From contig JBKHHU010000009.1 of NCBI GenBank assembly GCA_046539045.1, positions 1-37,786 of the forward strand: a DNA stretch of 37,786 bases, written 5' to 3'. Below the pieces are notes generated by a model. It worked only from the letters and a program-made list of their open reading frames with translations. It searched no databases and was not told where the DNA came from. Below are positions 14,508 to 24,600 of the stretch, one piece after another. Position 1 is the stretch's first letter. Every line of letters starts with the position of its first letter. Both the position numbers and the translations under genes were made by a program. Origin of the DNA: JBKHHU01 sp046539045. Its GTDB lineage: Bacteria > Planctomycetota > Phycisphaerae > SM23-33.

Positions 14508-17500
14508 ATGGATGGGTTTGTTCACCTTCACGTTCACTCGCATTATTCGCTCCTGGACGGCGCCAACCGGCTGCCGGACCTTGTCGACACCGTCAAGGAA
14601 CACGGCAGCAGCGCCCTTGCGCTGACCGACCACGGGAATCTATTCGGCGCGCTGGAGTTCTACGGCACCTGCCGGGCCAATGACATCAAGCCGATCCTTG
14701 GGATCGAAGCTTACATCTCGCCGACCACCCGCACCGACCGCGACATGGACGCCCGACACGCCAGCTACCACATGCTGCTGCTGGCGATGAACCGCACCGG
14801 CTGGGACAACATTGTCCACCTGTCCAGCAAAGCGTTCATGGAAGGCTTCTACTACAAACCTCGCGTCGATCGCGAGCTGCTGCAGCAGTTCAACGAGGGG
14901 ATCATCTGCACCTCTGCGTGTCTCGGTGGGGAGATCCCCCAAGCCCTGCTGGAAAACCGCGTTGACGACGCCAAGCGGATCGCCGAGGAGTATATTGAAA
15001 TCTTCGGGAAGGACCGGTTCTTCATCGAGGTCCAGTCCCACAATGAGGACCAGGCGCGGGTCAACCCGCTGCTGTGTCAGTTGGCTGAGGATGTCGGCGT
15101 GGGCGTCGTGGGCACCAACGACGTTCACTTTCTCAAGAAGGACTGGAAGAAGGCCCACGAGATCCTGACATGCATTTCGACGGGCAAGACGCTGGCGGAC
15201 GGCGGGGCGCTGGAGTATCCGGAGGATCTGTATCTCAAGAGCCCCGCGGAGATGGCGGAGGCGTTCAGTGATCTGCCGCCCGAGGCGATGAGCAACACGC
15301 TCAAGATCGCCGAGATGTGCAACGTGGAGCTGGAGTTCCGGGAGCGCCTGCCGGTGTACTCGGTGCCCGCCGGAGAGACCGACGACACGCACCTGGAAAA
15401 GCTCGCCTTCGAGTGCATGGAGGCCAAGTTCGCCGAGCGCGATGACGAGATCACCCAGGAATACATCGACCGGCTGAACCACGAACTCAAAGTCCTGCGG
15501 GACAAGGGTTACAGCAGTTACTTCCTGATCTGCTACGACTTCATCCAGTACGCACGCAAGGAAGGCATTCCGGTCAACCCGCGTGGGTCCGGTGTCGGCA
15601 CGCTGCTGGGGTATGTGCTGGGTATCTCCAGCGTGGACCCGCTGCAATACGGGCTGCTGTTCGAACGATTTACCGACCCTGCCCGGAAGGAAGCGCCCGA
15701 CCTCGATATCGATATCTGCCAGGAAGGTCGGGAGCAGATCCTCCAGTACGTCCGCAAAAAATACGGGCACGTCGCGCAGATCATCACCTACGGAACGCTC
15801 AAAGCCAAGGCTGCCGTCAAGGACGTCGGCCGGGTGCTGGGCATGCCCCTGCCCGATGTGGACCGCATCAGCAAACACATCCCCGACGGGCCCAAAGTCA
15901 AGCTCGGAAAGGCGATCAAGGAAGACCCGGACCTCAAGCAGATCTATGATCGCGACCCTGCGGCGAAGGAAGTGCTCGATTACGCCCAGAAGCTCGAAGG
16001 CCTGGCCCGGCACTCCGGTGTGCACGCCTGCGGCGTGATCATCTGCGACGAGCCGCTGGACAACTTCCTCCCGCTCTATCGGACAGGACAGTGCCCCGAC
16101 GCGATCAGCCAGTGGGACGGGCCGACGTCAGAGCAGGCCGGGGCGATGAAGATGGATTTCCTCGGCCTGCGGACGCTGACAATCATGCGCCGCGCTCGCG
16201 ACCTGATTCTCCAGCGGACCGGGAAGGACATCGACCCGGAGAAGCTCCCGCTGGACGACAGGAAGGTCTTCGAGCTGTTCTGCAACGGCCAGACCGACGG
16301 CGTGTTCCAGTTCGAATCCGACGGCATGAAGAACGTCCTCATGCAGATGAAACCGGACCGCATTGAGGTGCTCATCGCCGCCAACGCCATGTACCGTCCC
16401 GGGCCGATGGAACTGATTCCCTCCTACTGTGCCCGCAAGGACGAGAAGGAAGAGGTCCCCAGCGTTCACGAATTGGTCGACGACATCCTGGCGGAGACTT
16501 ACGGCATCATGGCCTACCAGGAACAGGTCATGCTCGTGCTCAACCGCCTGGGCAAACTCCCGCTGAACCGTGCACTGACGCTGATTAAGGCGATCTCCAA
16601 GAAGAAGGAGAAGGTGATCGCCGGTGAAAAACCCAACTTCATCAAGGGCGCGATCGAAAACGGCATCAGCGAGGCCGAAGCGGAGAACCTCTTCGGGCTG
16701 ATCCTCAAGTTCGCGGGGTACGGTTTCAACAAGTCGCACTCGACGATGTATGCCCTGGTTGCCTACCGGATGGCGTACTACAAGACGCACTACCCGCGGG
16801 AATTCCTGGCTGCGACGCTGACCTACGAGTGCTCGGATACAGCCAAGGTCGTGCAGTACATGTCCGAGGCAGAGCGCCTGGGCGTGACGGTCGCGCCGCC
16901 GGACATCAACGTCTGCGGGAAGGACTTCTCCATCGACGGCGACCAGGTCCGCTTCGGGCTGGCCGGGGTCAAGGGCGTCGGTGAAAAGGCCATCGAAGCC
17001 ATTCTGGAAGCCCGGAAGGAACTGGAAAAGACCGGCGAGACGTTCCTGGACCTCTACCACTTCTGCGAGAACGTTGACCTGCGGGCCGTCAACCGATCGA
17101 CAATCGAGGCGCTGATCAAGTGCGGGGCGTTCGACGCCCTCGGCGCCCACCGCGGGCAGATGATGGCAGGGCTCGACCACGCCATCGAAGCCGGACAAAA
17201 CGCCGCCGAGGAGCGGAAGTCCGGGCAGATGAACATCTTCAACATGATGGAAGAAACCGGCCTGGCCGAGAAGACCCGCCCGACGTTCCCGGACGTCGAG
17301 CCGTGGTCGGAATCCCAACTGCTGCAGGCAGAGAAGGACACACTGGGCTTCTACGTCACCAGCCACCCGCTGGTGAAATACGGCAGAGAGCTGAACACGC
17401 TGTCCCAGCCGCCGAAGATATCGCTGTCGAACCTTGAAGACTACGGCGACGGCACGCCGGTCAACATCGGCTGCATGATCTCCCAGGTGCGTCTGACGGT

Positions 17501-18077
17501 AGTCAAGAACGGCAAGTCCGCCGGGCGACGTATGGCCATGCTTACGCTGGAAGACCTGACCGGCAAGACCGACGCGGTGGTCTTCTCCGACGCCTACGAT
17601 GAATTCCGCGAGTACCTCCAGACTGAGGCGATCGTCTTCGTGTCCGGATTGGTCGACCGCCGACGGGAAAAACCCAGCATCATCATCAAAGAGATCACGC
17701 CGATCGACGATGCCGTCGAGAAGTTCACCGCCTCCGTACTGCTCCGCCTGCCTGCCGGCGAACCGAACCCGGACCTTCTCGGCGGACTCAAAAACCTGCT
17801 GGAAACGCATAAAGGCGACCGGCCGATCTTCCTGGAAGTCACCCCGACCAGCCGCGCCGACATCCGCACCACGATTCGTTTGGGTAAGGGATGGACCGTA
17901 GCACCCAATCGTTCGATGCTGGTAGGCCTCCTGGAACTGATGGAAGAAGAGCGGATCCGCCTCCAGCCGTGCCCGCTGAAAGTCGAGCCGCGACGCCAGT
18001 GGAAAGGCAAGCTTCGGGGCGGCCCCGCTCAGGGACAAAAAGGCAGAGCGTCCGAGGCCGTTACGCGATTCAATTAA
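14508..18077 (+). CDS. dnaE: DNA polymerase III alpha subunit
   Basis: DnaE is the replicative polymerase catalytic subunit. The 1189-residue chain shows domains in the usual order: an N-terminal PHP domain (HLHVHSHYSLLDGAN at residue 5 onward, ALTDHGNLFG, GTNDVHF), the C-family polymerase core with the catalytic APDLDIDIC motif near residue 398, a fingers/thumb region with SGVHACGVIICDEPL and GYGFNKSHSTMYALVAYRMAYYKT, then HhH and an OB domain (MISQVRLTVVKNGK...LEDLTGKTDAVVF). PHP metal ligands look intact. ATG 14508 has AGGG 7 nt upstream and agrees with the family start; the frame is open back to 14445. It lies directly before dnaA, with 385 bp between. Confidence 0.97.
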   Translation: MDGFVHLHVHSHYSLLDGANRLPDLVDTVKEHGSSALALTDHGNLFGALEFYGTCRANDIKPILGIEAYISPTTRTDRDMDARHASYHMLLLAMNRTGWDNIVHLSSKAFMEGFYYKPRVDRELLQQFNEGIICTSACLGGEIPQALLENRVDDAKRIAEEYIEIFGKDRFFIEVQSHNEDQARVNPLLCQLAEDVGVGVVGTNDVHFLKKDWKKAHEILTCISTGKTLADGGALEYPEDLYLKSPAEMAEAFSDLPPEAMSNTLKIAEMCNVELEFRERLPVYSVPAGETDDTHLEKLAFECMEAKFAERDDEITQEYIDRLNHELKVLRDKGYSSYFLICYDFIQYARKEGIPVNPRGSGVGTLLGYVLGISSVDPLQYGLLFERFTDPARKEAPDLDIDICQEGREQILQYVRKKYGHVAQIITYGTLKAKAAVKDVGRVLGMPLPDVDRISKHIPDGPKVKLGKAIKEDPDLKQIYDRDPAAKEVLDYAQKLEGLARHSGVHACGVIICDEPLDNFLPLYRTGQCPDAISQWDGPTSEQAGAMKMDFLGLRTLTIMRRARDLILQRTGKDIDPEKLPLDDRKVFELFCNGQTDGVFQFESDGMKNVLMQMKPDRIEVLIAANAMYRPGPMELIPSYCARKDEKEEVPSVHELVDDILAETYGIMAYQEQVMLVLNRLGKLPLNRALTLIKAISKKKEKVIAGEKPNFIKGAIENGISEAEAENLFGLILKFAGYGFNKSHSTMYALVAYRMAYYKTHYPREFLAATLTYECSDTAKVVQYMSEAERLGVTVAPPDINVCGKDFSIDGDQVRFGLAGVKGVGEKAIEAILEARKELEKTGETFLDLYHFCENVDLRAVNRSTIEALIKCGAFDALGAHRGQMMAGLDHAIEAGQNAAEERKSGQMNIFNMMEETGLAEKTRPTFPDVEPWSESQLLQAEKDTLGFYVTSHPLVKYGRELNTLSQPPKISLSNLEDYGDGTPVNIGCMISQVRLTVVKNGKSAGRRMAMLTLEDLTGKTDAVVFSDAYDEFREYLQTEAIVFVSGLVDRRREKPSIIIKEITPIDDAVEKFTASVLLRLPAGEPNPDLLGGLKNLLETHKGDRPIFLEVTPTSRADIRTTIRLGKGWTVAPNRSMLVGLLELMEEERIRLQPCPLKVEPRRQWKGKLRGGPAQGQKGRASEAVTRFN

Positions 18078-18123
18078 CTCGTCTTCGCGGAGTTATGAGC
18101 AGCTGCCGGTCATTGTTCACAAG

Positions 18124-18132
18124 TTATCCACA
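18124..18132 (+). promoter_or_regulatory. Perfect DnaA box
   Basis: TTATCCACA, identical to the high-affinity consensus. A degenerate copy begins 11 bp upstream, about one helical turn, on the same strand. Confidence 0.8.
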
Positions 18133-18282
18133 TTGCCTGCGATAATTATTTTCCCCTACGGCTTGTTGGGAAAATCCCCCACATGGTCGGATTCGGGAAA
18201 ATCCTGCGGCTTTAACCCCGCCCGTCTCTTGTTCTTACGCCGCCAATGATCGGTTGTGGCTACCGGTGTGACAGTTTTCACT

Positions 18283-18311
18283 TTGACAGCCGATTGCCGC
18301 AGGATTACATT
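18283..18311 (+). promoter_or_regulatory. dnaA promoter
   Basis: A perfect TTGACA (18283-18288), 17 bp, TACATT (18306-18311). Transcription near 18318 gives a leader of about 145 nt. A DnaA-like box (18310-18318) overlaps the -10 and start, consistent with autoregulation. Confidence 0.6.
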
Positions 18312-18462
18312 CTTCACAAGTGCCATCGGTGTGGCTGGCACAGGGATGTTCACTTCATGCCAGGGAAGGCATAGACGATCCCGGCCGCGCCTTTCCGACG
18401 TCTCCGGGCGGATTCTCGAGGATGTATTTTGCGCTGGCTCAAGGCATGAAAGGCTGGGACGA

Positions 18463-19806
18463 ATGGCTCGTGTTGACCGAGCATTGTGGAATACGATTCT
18501 CCACCGCGTACTGGAGTCGGGTGGAAACCTTATCAGGCCGTGGTTTCCGGACCTCGAACCGATCACCCTCGAACACGGGCTCCTGGAGATCAGGGTTCCC
18601 GGCTCGGACGAGCGCAAGTACTGCCAGCAGCACGTAACGCGGATCTTCACGGAGGCGGCCCAGGCAGCCACCGGGCGGTTGATTGGAGTATGCTTCCTCA
18701 CCGACGCCGAGTGTGCCGAAGCGCAGGATGATCACCAGGTGACCATCGGTGCCGACGGAGATCCGGCCGACGCGCCGACCGAGTTGCCGCTCAACCGGGA
18801 CTACACGTTCGAATCATTCGTGACCGGCCCGTGCAATCGGCTCGCACACGCCGCGAGCCTCGCCATCAGCGAAAGTCCGGGGCGGACCTACAATCCGCTG
18901 TTCATCCACGGCGGGCCCGGACTGGGCAAAACCCACCTGCTTCACGCGACCTGCCGAAGAATCGCCGCCGATCGCGGCAGGGAGAAGATCGCCCTGCTCA
19001 GCTGCGAGACCTTCGTCAATCACTTTATCGAGGCGGTCGAAAAAGGCCGCCTTCACGATTTCCGCTACCGCTATCGCCACGCGGACATGATCGTCATCGA
19101 TGATATTCAGTTCCTCTCCGACCACGAACAGACGCAGGAAGAATTCTTCCACACGTTCAACACGCTCTACCAGGCTCAGAAGCAGATCATCCTCTCCTGC
19201 GACCGCGGCCCGTCGGAGATTCCCGATCTGGAAGAGCGGCTCGTCAGCCGGTTCAATTGGGGTCTGGTCGCGCGCATCGACCGGCCTTGCTACGAAACCC
19301 GCGTCGCGATCGTCCAGCGCAAGGCCCGCATGCGAAACGTCGAACTGCCCGAAGAGGTGATCTGCTTTATCGCCGGAACCGTCGAGTCCAACACCCGCGA
19401 GTTGGAAGGGGCCATTACCAAGGTCGCCATGCTCTCGCAGGTCACCGGCAGGGACATCGACCTTTCGCTGGCCGAGGAAGCCCTGGGAGCCGAACCGTCC
19501 TCCGAGCAGCGGGAAATTACTATCGAAGACATCCTTAAAGCAGTTACCACGCGGTTCAGCGTCCGCCTTGCCGACCTGCAGAGCAAGAAACGCTCCCGCT
19601 CAATCGCGTTCCCCCGGCAAATCTGCATGTACCTGGCCCGGCAGTTGACGCGTCACAGCCTCGAGGAAATCGGCGGGTATTTCGGCGGACGGGACCACAC
19701 CACCGTTCTCCACGCCGACAAGACTATCAAGTCCCAGAAGCAGTCCGACCCACAGCTGCAGGCGATGCTGGAAACGATCACACGCGAGATCCGCGCCGGC
19801 AACTGA
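18463..19806 (+). CDS. dnaA: Chromosomal replication initiator protein DnaA
   Basis: DnaA binds DnaA boxes, melts the origin and loads the helicase. The 447-residue protein has a divergent N-terminal domain (about 1-95) and a short linker. The AAA+ domain carries Walker A GGPGLGKTH (residues 150-158), Walker B MIVIDDIQFLS (D213, D214), an arginine-finger region after LEERLVSRFNWG, and sensor 2. The C-terminal DNA-binding domain contains the signature GGRDHTTVLHADKTI. ATG 18463 is chosen for GAAAGG at 9-nt spacing and the family length; the frame extends to 18256, but that would start upstream of the promoter. The neighbouring dnaE and upstream DnaA boxes support an origin-proximal setting. 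dnaN is not the next gene. Confidence 0.96.
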   Translation: MARVDRALWNTILHRVLESGGNLIRPWFPDLEPITLEHGLLEIRVPGSDERKYCQQHVTRIFTEAAQAATGRLIGVCFLTDAECAEAQDDHQVTIGADGDPADAPTELPLNRDYTFESFVTGPCNRLAHAASLAISESPGRTYNPLFIHGGPGLGKTHLLHATCRRIAADRGREKIALLSCETFVNHFIEAVEKGRLHDFRYRYRHADMIVIDDIQFLSDHEQTQEEFFHTFNTLYQAQKQIILSCDRGPSEIPDLEERLVSRFNWGLVARIDRPCYETRVAIVQRKARMRNVELPEEVICFIAGTVESNTRELEGAITKVAMLSQVTGRDIDLSLAEEALGAEPSSEQREITIEDILKAVTTRFSVRLADLQSKKRSRSIAFPRQICMYLARQLTRHSLEEIGGYFGGRDHTTVLHADKTIKSQKQSDPQLQAMLETITREIRAGN

Positions 19807-19820
19807 GGCCTTTAGTCGCC

Positions 19821-19852
19821 GACCGCTCCCGAAGACTACCGCAGAAGCGGTC
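19821..19852 (+). terminator. Possible hairpin terminator of dnaA
   Basis: GACCGCT (19821-19827) is the exact complement of AGCGGTC (19846-19852), with an 18-nt loop. No T-run follows, so the call is weak. Confidence 0.25.
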
Positions 19853-19955
19853 GCTCGTGGGCCCTTCAGCCAAACGAGACGGGCAAATCGGCCGCTTCTG
19901 GTATAGGATGGGGCCATACTGACAAACATTTCACCGTCTGATCAAGGAGCCCGGA

Positions 19956-20702
19956 ATGCGTACCTGCATTGCTTCTCTTGCGTTGCTCGCCTCCCTTGCG
20001 GGAGTTTTGTCCCTTTCCTGTGCCGACAGCACAACCGCACCCGCCGCCGAGACCCTGCCGACGTCGACGTCGAAAATCGTCTTCTTCGGTGACAGCATTA
20101 CCGGCCATCGTCCGCAGACGGAGTACCGTCAACACTACATCAAGTTCTCCGACCTGACCCAACTCATGGCGGAGGCCCATGTCGGGCTCGGGGGCGTGGA
20201 ATCGGTCAACTGCGGATACGCTGCGGATGCGACCTTCGAGAGGAAGGGACAGCAACTGCCCGGAGCGATCAACCGCGTGGAGAAGGACATCCTCGACCTC
20301 AAGCCCGACATCGCGGTAATCCTCATCGGCGCGAACGACAACGCGAAGACCGCCGAAGAGAAAGAACGCACACGGAAGAACCTGGAGACCATTTTCGGCA
20401 AGGCAAAGAAGGCGGGCATCAAGGTCCTGGCGCTACAGTACCACGAAGCACTGCCCGCACCGGAGAACAGGGATCAGGCGTGGTGGCATCTGGATGATGT
20501 CAATCCGCTGATCCGGGCCGCGGCAAAAAAACACAGCGTCCCCACGCTGAACATGAACAAGCCCATGCAGCAGGCGGACAGGAAATACCCGCGGGAGCAG
20601 CTGGTCGACCCGCGGGACGGCGTTCACCTCCGGCCGCGAGGCGAGATGATCTACGCACGAGCGATCTTCGGGCGCTTGAAGGAACTGGGCTGGTTGAAAT
20701 AG
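19956..20702 (+). CDS. Secreted SGNH/GDSL-family hydrolase
   Basis: A 248-residue exported esterase-like protein. A signal peptide (about residues 1-22) is followed by a Ser/Thr/Ala linker and then an SGNH domain. Block I is FFGDSIT with nucleophile S47, block III is GANDN (N127 in the oxyanion hole), and block V is DGVH with catalytic D221 and H224; the block II Gly is probably in VNCGYAADAT. Planctomycete relatives are often annotated as acyl-ester or carbohydrate-ester hydrolases; the substrate is unknown. Cys22 is preceded by S-L-S, an imperfect lipobox, so lipidation is uncertain. AAGGAG lies 6 nt before the ATG. It is followed 10 bp later by a membrane protein gene, probably in the same operon. 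Confidence 0.88.
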   Translation: MRTCIASLALLASLAGVLSLSCADSTTAPAAETLPTSTSKIVFFGDSITGHRPQTEYRQHYIKFSDLTQLMAEAHVGLGGVESVNCGYAADATFERKGQQLPGAINRVEKDILDLKPDIAVILIGANDNAKTAEEKERTRKNLETIFGKAKKAGIKVLALQYHEALPAPENRDQAWWHLDDVNPLIRAAAKKHSVPTLNMNKPMQQADRKYPREQLVDPRDGVHLRPRGEMIYARAIFGRLKELGWLK

Positions 20703-20712
20703 GAGCCGCACC

Positions 20713-21519
20713 ATGTCGATGAAGCTGAAATTGATCTTCGCAGCGATCGGTCTGCTGGGTCTCGTAGCCGTCGTGGTCCTGTCGATGATGACCAGAACCA
20801 GAGACACCGCCGACCTGGCCCGGCTGGAGGAGGTCTACCGACAACTGGAACAGGACGGCATCGCTTCGCTTCCGGGCGGGTTCACGGTCTCGACCCCCGA
20901 CGCCGTTTCGGTGAATCGGGAGTCGCAGACGCTTTGGTTGCGCAGCCCCAAGGGCGAGCGGCAGGTGGTCATTCGCCAGCAGATCGGCGACATGACTCGC
21001 CAGATGCGGGCCAACCGGGCGATGATCACACCGGCTTCAGCGGACGTGCTGGACATGATCGTCTACGACGCCGAAGCAACCGAGGGCGACCATCGACTCC
21101 GTAGCGAGAAGCTTCACATCCGCCTGGACTATCGGGCATCCGCCGCCAAAGAACGAACTCGTGAACAGCAACTCGACGCATACACTGCCAAGCTTCGCTC
21201 TGCCGTGGCGGAGGGCAAGCCGCTGCAGAGTGAGTTGGACGCAGTGGTGTTCGTCAACGCACCCACGCCCGAAGAGAAGCAGATCGACAGCGGCAGGCAA
21301 CTGGTGTTGAGCGGGTCGTTCCGCCTTCAGGTTCTGCGGGGCGGGGCAGTGCATCGAAAACTCACCGCCGGCGGCGCGACCATCGAGATCCGCTGGAAAC
21401 CCGCCGCCGGAAGCCCCATGGCGCTGGTGGAAGCAACCGACGTCACCATCAGCGACGCCCAAGGCGGTCAGCTGGGTCAAGAGGACGAACTGACCATCCC
21501 CATCACCGAACCGCAGTAG
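20713..21519 (+). CDS. Membrane-anchored protein of unknown function
   Basis: A 268-residue protein with one N-terminal transmembrane helix (about residues 6-26, LIFAAIGLLGLVAVVVLSMM) and a soluble domain outside the cytoplasm. The soluble part begins with a helix, then strand-rich segments with regular alternation (about 50-135), a charged helical stretch (145-180) and more strands to the end. No cysteine and no catalytic motif was recognised. A resemblance to LptC-type envelope proteins (one helix plus beta-rich domain) is only architectural. GGAG precedes the ATG, and the gene lies 10 bp after the SGNH hydrolase. It converges on the AsmA-like gene; the 153 bp between holds no clear terminator. 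Confidence 0.7.
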   Translation: MSMKLKLIFAAIGLLGLVAVVVLSMMTRTRDTADLARLEEVYRQLEQDGIASLPGGFTVSTPDAVSVNRESQTLWLRSPKGERQVVIRQQIGDMTRQMRANRAMITPASADVLDMIVYDAEATEGDHRLRSEKLHIRLDYRASAAKERTREQQLDAYTAKLRSAVAEGKPLQSELDAVVFVNAPTPEEKQIDSGRQLVLSGSFRLQVLRGGAVHRKLTAGGATIEIRWKPAAGSPMALVEATDVTISDAQGGQLGQEDELTIPITEPQ

Positions 21520-21672
21520 AGCCTTGGCCGGCGATCAGCGTTTCCCGCCGTTGCAGACCAGGCCGGGCCAGGACAGACCGGACAATGTGCGGGCGGCAAT
21601 CGTCACCGGTTGGGCCGACTCCTGCTTGCTATTGGTTCGGGAGCGATGATGAGATGCGAGTGCTGCTCCATG

Positions 21673-24600
21673 CTACTTCTGCTTTGCTTCCTTCTCGTTG
21701 CGGTTGATCCAGAGCCGGTAGACCGGGTTGCTCTGCACAAAGATCGCCCCGAGGGTTTCGTTCGGCCAGGGGTACGATACCTCCTGGTCCACGAACTTCC
21801 CGCGTGCGATCCTACCCTTGAAGTTCAATAGCGGCAACCGGCCCAGCCGCCATCTGCGTTGCCAGTCGGCGGAGCTTCTCCGAAGCGGCAGGATCAGCCC
21901 GACGGTATAGTGGGCAACATTGGCGGGTGTGGTATGCCCCTCCATGTAGAGGTCGTACTTCTTGCCCTCGAAGATCATCTCGTTGGTAACCTGCCCGCTC
22001 TCTTCGAATTTGGCGAACGCGGTCATCTTCTCGTATTCGTAGGTCGTCAGGTTGAGCCCCGGGAAGATCCTGGTGATAAACTCCGGGCCGGCCCTGCCGA
22101 CGACCACGCCGGCGGTCGCTCTGGACCGGGCCGAGCCCTCCGGGCGTACCGGGTAGCGGGTATCCAGGCTCCCTGCAAGCACGTCCACCAGCGGCGCCTG
22201 AAGACGCTCCTGACGGGAAAACGTGCCGTAGACATTGTTACCGGGGAAGAACTTTGCCATCTGCGGCTGGAATGCGTCCGTCCCGAGCAGCTCGACCAGT
22301 TCCAGTTTCCAGCGGGCGAGGTAGCTGTCCCTCTCGTGGCGGATCTCATAGCTGCCGTTCATGAGCCCGCCGTTGAAATCGACCGAAAACGACAGGTCCG
22401 CCTTTCCGTCGGCCGTAGTCGCCCTCGCCAGCAGGCTGTTCAGCTCCACTTTCTGCTGCACGGACGCATCGTAGCTGATGAGTTTGTCGACGTGGACCGT
22501 CGCATCCAGGCGCGAGTCGCGAATCAGTGGCGTCAGCCGATCGCGAAGAAGACGGGCGGTCTTGGCCAATTCGCGCCGGCGCGGGGCGGGAAGGTCATAC
22601 CCGCCTTCGGTCAGATCATAGCCAGTCGCCCACTGGTTCAGCTCGATCAGGTTCACCGTGGTCGCCAGCACACGGAGGCTGCCCCGAGGCGCCTTCGGCA
22701 CGCCGGAGATGTCCGCCTGCAGATAGCCGTCCGTATCCCCCAGCGAGAATTGCAGATCCGCCTCCAGCGTTTCTAGCTGCGGGTCGCGTTGCGGCTGGAG
22801 GACAACATTCTCTACCAGCACCTGCCCGTTCAGCGTGACGGGCTTGTTCCTGTAGACGAACCTGGCGTCGGCAGCTTCGAGAGTGAGGTACTGTGTCGCC
22901 TGCCTACCCGGCAGAGCCGAATATCCTGCTGCCAGCTCGATAGCCCCTGCGAGCTTGTACGGCTGGGCGTGGGGGAGGATGGTCCTCAGGCGGCTGAGGT
23001 CGTCAGATGAGACTTTGGCCTTGGTTGACACGATCTGCAGAGGTTGAGCCCCATCGCCAGCGGCCAGGGGTCGAACCGCGGTGAGCGAACCGGTGAGGCT
23101 GAGCGGCCCGATAGTTGCGTCTACATCCGAGATCGCCAGCCGCCGCAGATCCTCTCGCAATTCGACGACCGCCCCCAGATGGGCTTTGGTCTCCGCCAGC
23201 TTGCGAAGAGTGATCTCCGGCGCGTCGGCTGAGAATGTCCGCAGCGGCAGATTTTTGACGGTCAGCTTCCCCACATCGACGGCCAGCTCGGCGGTGAGAT
23301 CGGCCCCGGATCGCCCAAGCTCGGCGGAGATCGTGATGGCCCCGTCCAGGCCGTGCGTTTTGCGGTAGGCGGTCAGTTCCGGAACCACGCGCTCCAGTGG
23401 GTCTCCAAGCCGGAGCGTGCCCTCGACCTTCCCGTCCAGTTCACCCAGGTGCGCCAGCCCGCCACGCAGCCAAGCGCCGAGCCCGCGGTCCAACACCCCC
23501 GTGCCTCGAGCGGCCAGATGGCTGTCGGCGTAGGCGATCCGCAGCGATCGCACGCGGAATCTCGTCTCGCTGTCGTTCCACGCCATCGCCAGCGAGCCGT
23601 CGACTCGCAGCGTTGTGCCCGCTTTCTTGACGCGGGCGGGATCCGACGCGGTGCGGAAGGCCAGCGCGTCGGCATCAACGTCAAGATCGTTGATCACCAC
23701 CGATCGGTGCATGGTCGCGACTTTGGCCTGCAGTTGCACCTTGCCCGTCAGCGAGTCCGGCTCGGCATACTCGGCTGCCCATCCGAAGGTATCGATCAGC
23801 CATTGGGCGGAATCGACGTTCATCTTCACGTCCAACACGGCGCTGGGCAGGTGGGCGAGCGTCTCCGGGAGAGAATGAATTCTGCCGGACACATCCAGCC
23901 GGGCTCGCGGCTCGACGTACGCCACATCCAGCGTCCCGCCGGCGGGGGTTACGCCTTTTCTGTTGTTCCAGGCGAGATTGACGGTGGCGTCCGCCCGAGG
24001 CCCGGGCTGCTTGCGGAACTCCTTGCCGAGGTCGATCCCGAGCTTCTTCAGATCGGCCTGACCGTGAAGGGAAATCGCGTCGGGTCCCGATTCGAAGCGG
24101 AAGGACCCGCTGCTGCTGCCCCGGAACACCGATGCTGCCCCGGCGGCGGTCATTCGAGGACTGGCCCGGAGAAGCCCACCAACGTGACGCAACTCGAACT
24201 TGCCTTCGAGCCTGACGCTGCGGCCCTCGGACGCTCCGGTCACCTGCAGCAGACCCTTGTCCAGGTGCAGACTCGACGGACCCACCGACAGATCGACCGA
24301 GACGTTGCGGATGGCGCCGGTCTCGTTGTCGATCAACCCGGACAGCCGGGCCGTGGCCTCCGAATCGAGCGGCTTGCGGAAGCTGTCGCCGACGGTCAAT
24401 TGCGTCTGCTTCTCGGCAGTGGCACTCAGCCGCACTTCCGGGTCCTCCCCGCCGGTCAGATTCAGCGTGCCTTCCAGCCGCCCGTCCAGAGCGATCTGCT
24501 CCAGCGGGGCCTCTTCGGGCAGCAGCTCGCGGAGGGTCTTCAGGTCCTCAATGACCCACTTGCCCCGCCAGTCGAATTCGGACAGCGCCGCCAGCACGCC

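Larger units (their letters stand above)
18078..18462. other. Candidate chromosomal replication origin (oriC) upstream of dnaA
   Basis: The region between dnaE and dnaA contains a perfect DnaA box TTATCCACA (18124-18132). TTGTTCACA (18113-18121) starts 11 bp before it, one mismatch from TTATNCACA, and a third one-mismatch box TTCTTCACA lies at 18310-18318, over the dnaA start of transcription. Immediately after the perfect box comes an AT-rich patch (GATAATTATTTT, 18141-18152) that could unwind. The box number is small for a full origin, so it may instead be only a dnaA autoregulatory region. Confidence 0.5.

Noticed and set aside
16128..18038. Long minus-strand open frame antisense to dnaE
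   Set aside because: Mirror of high-GC codon use; no motifs, while DnaE motifs are complete.
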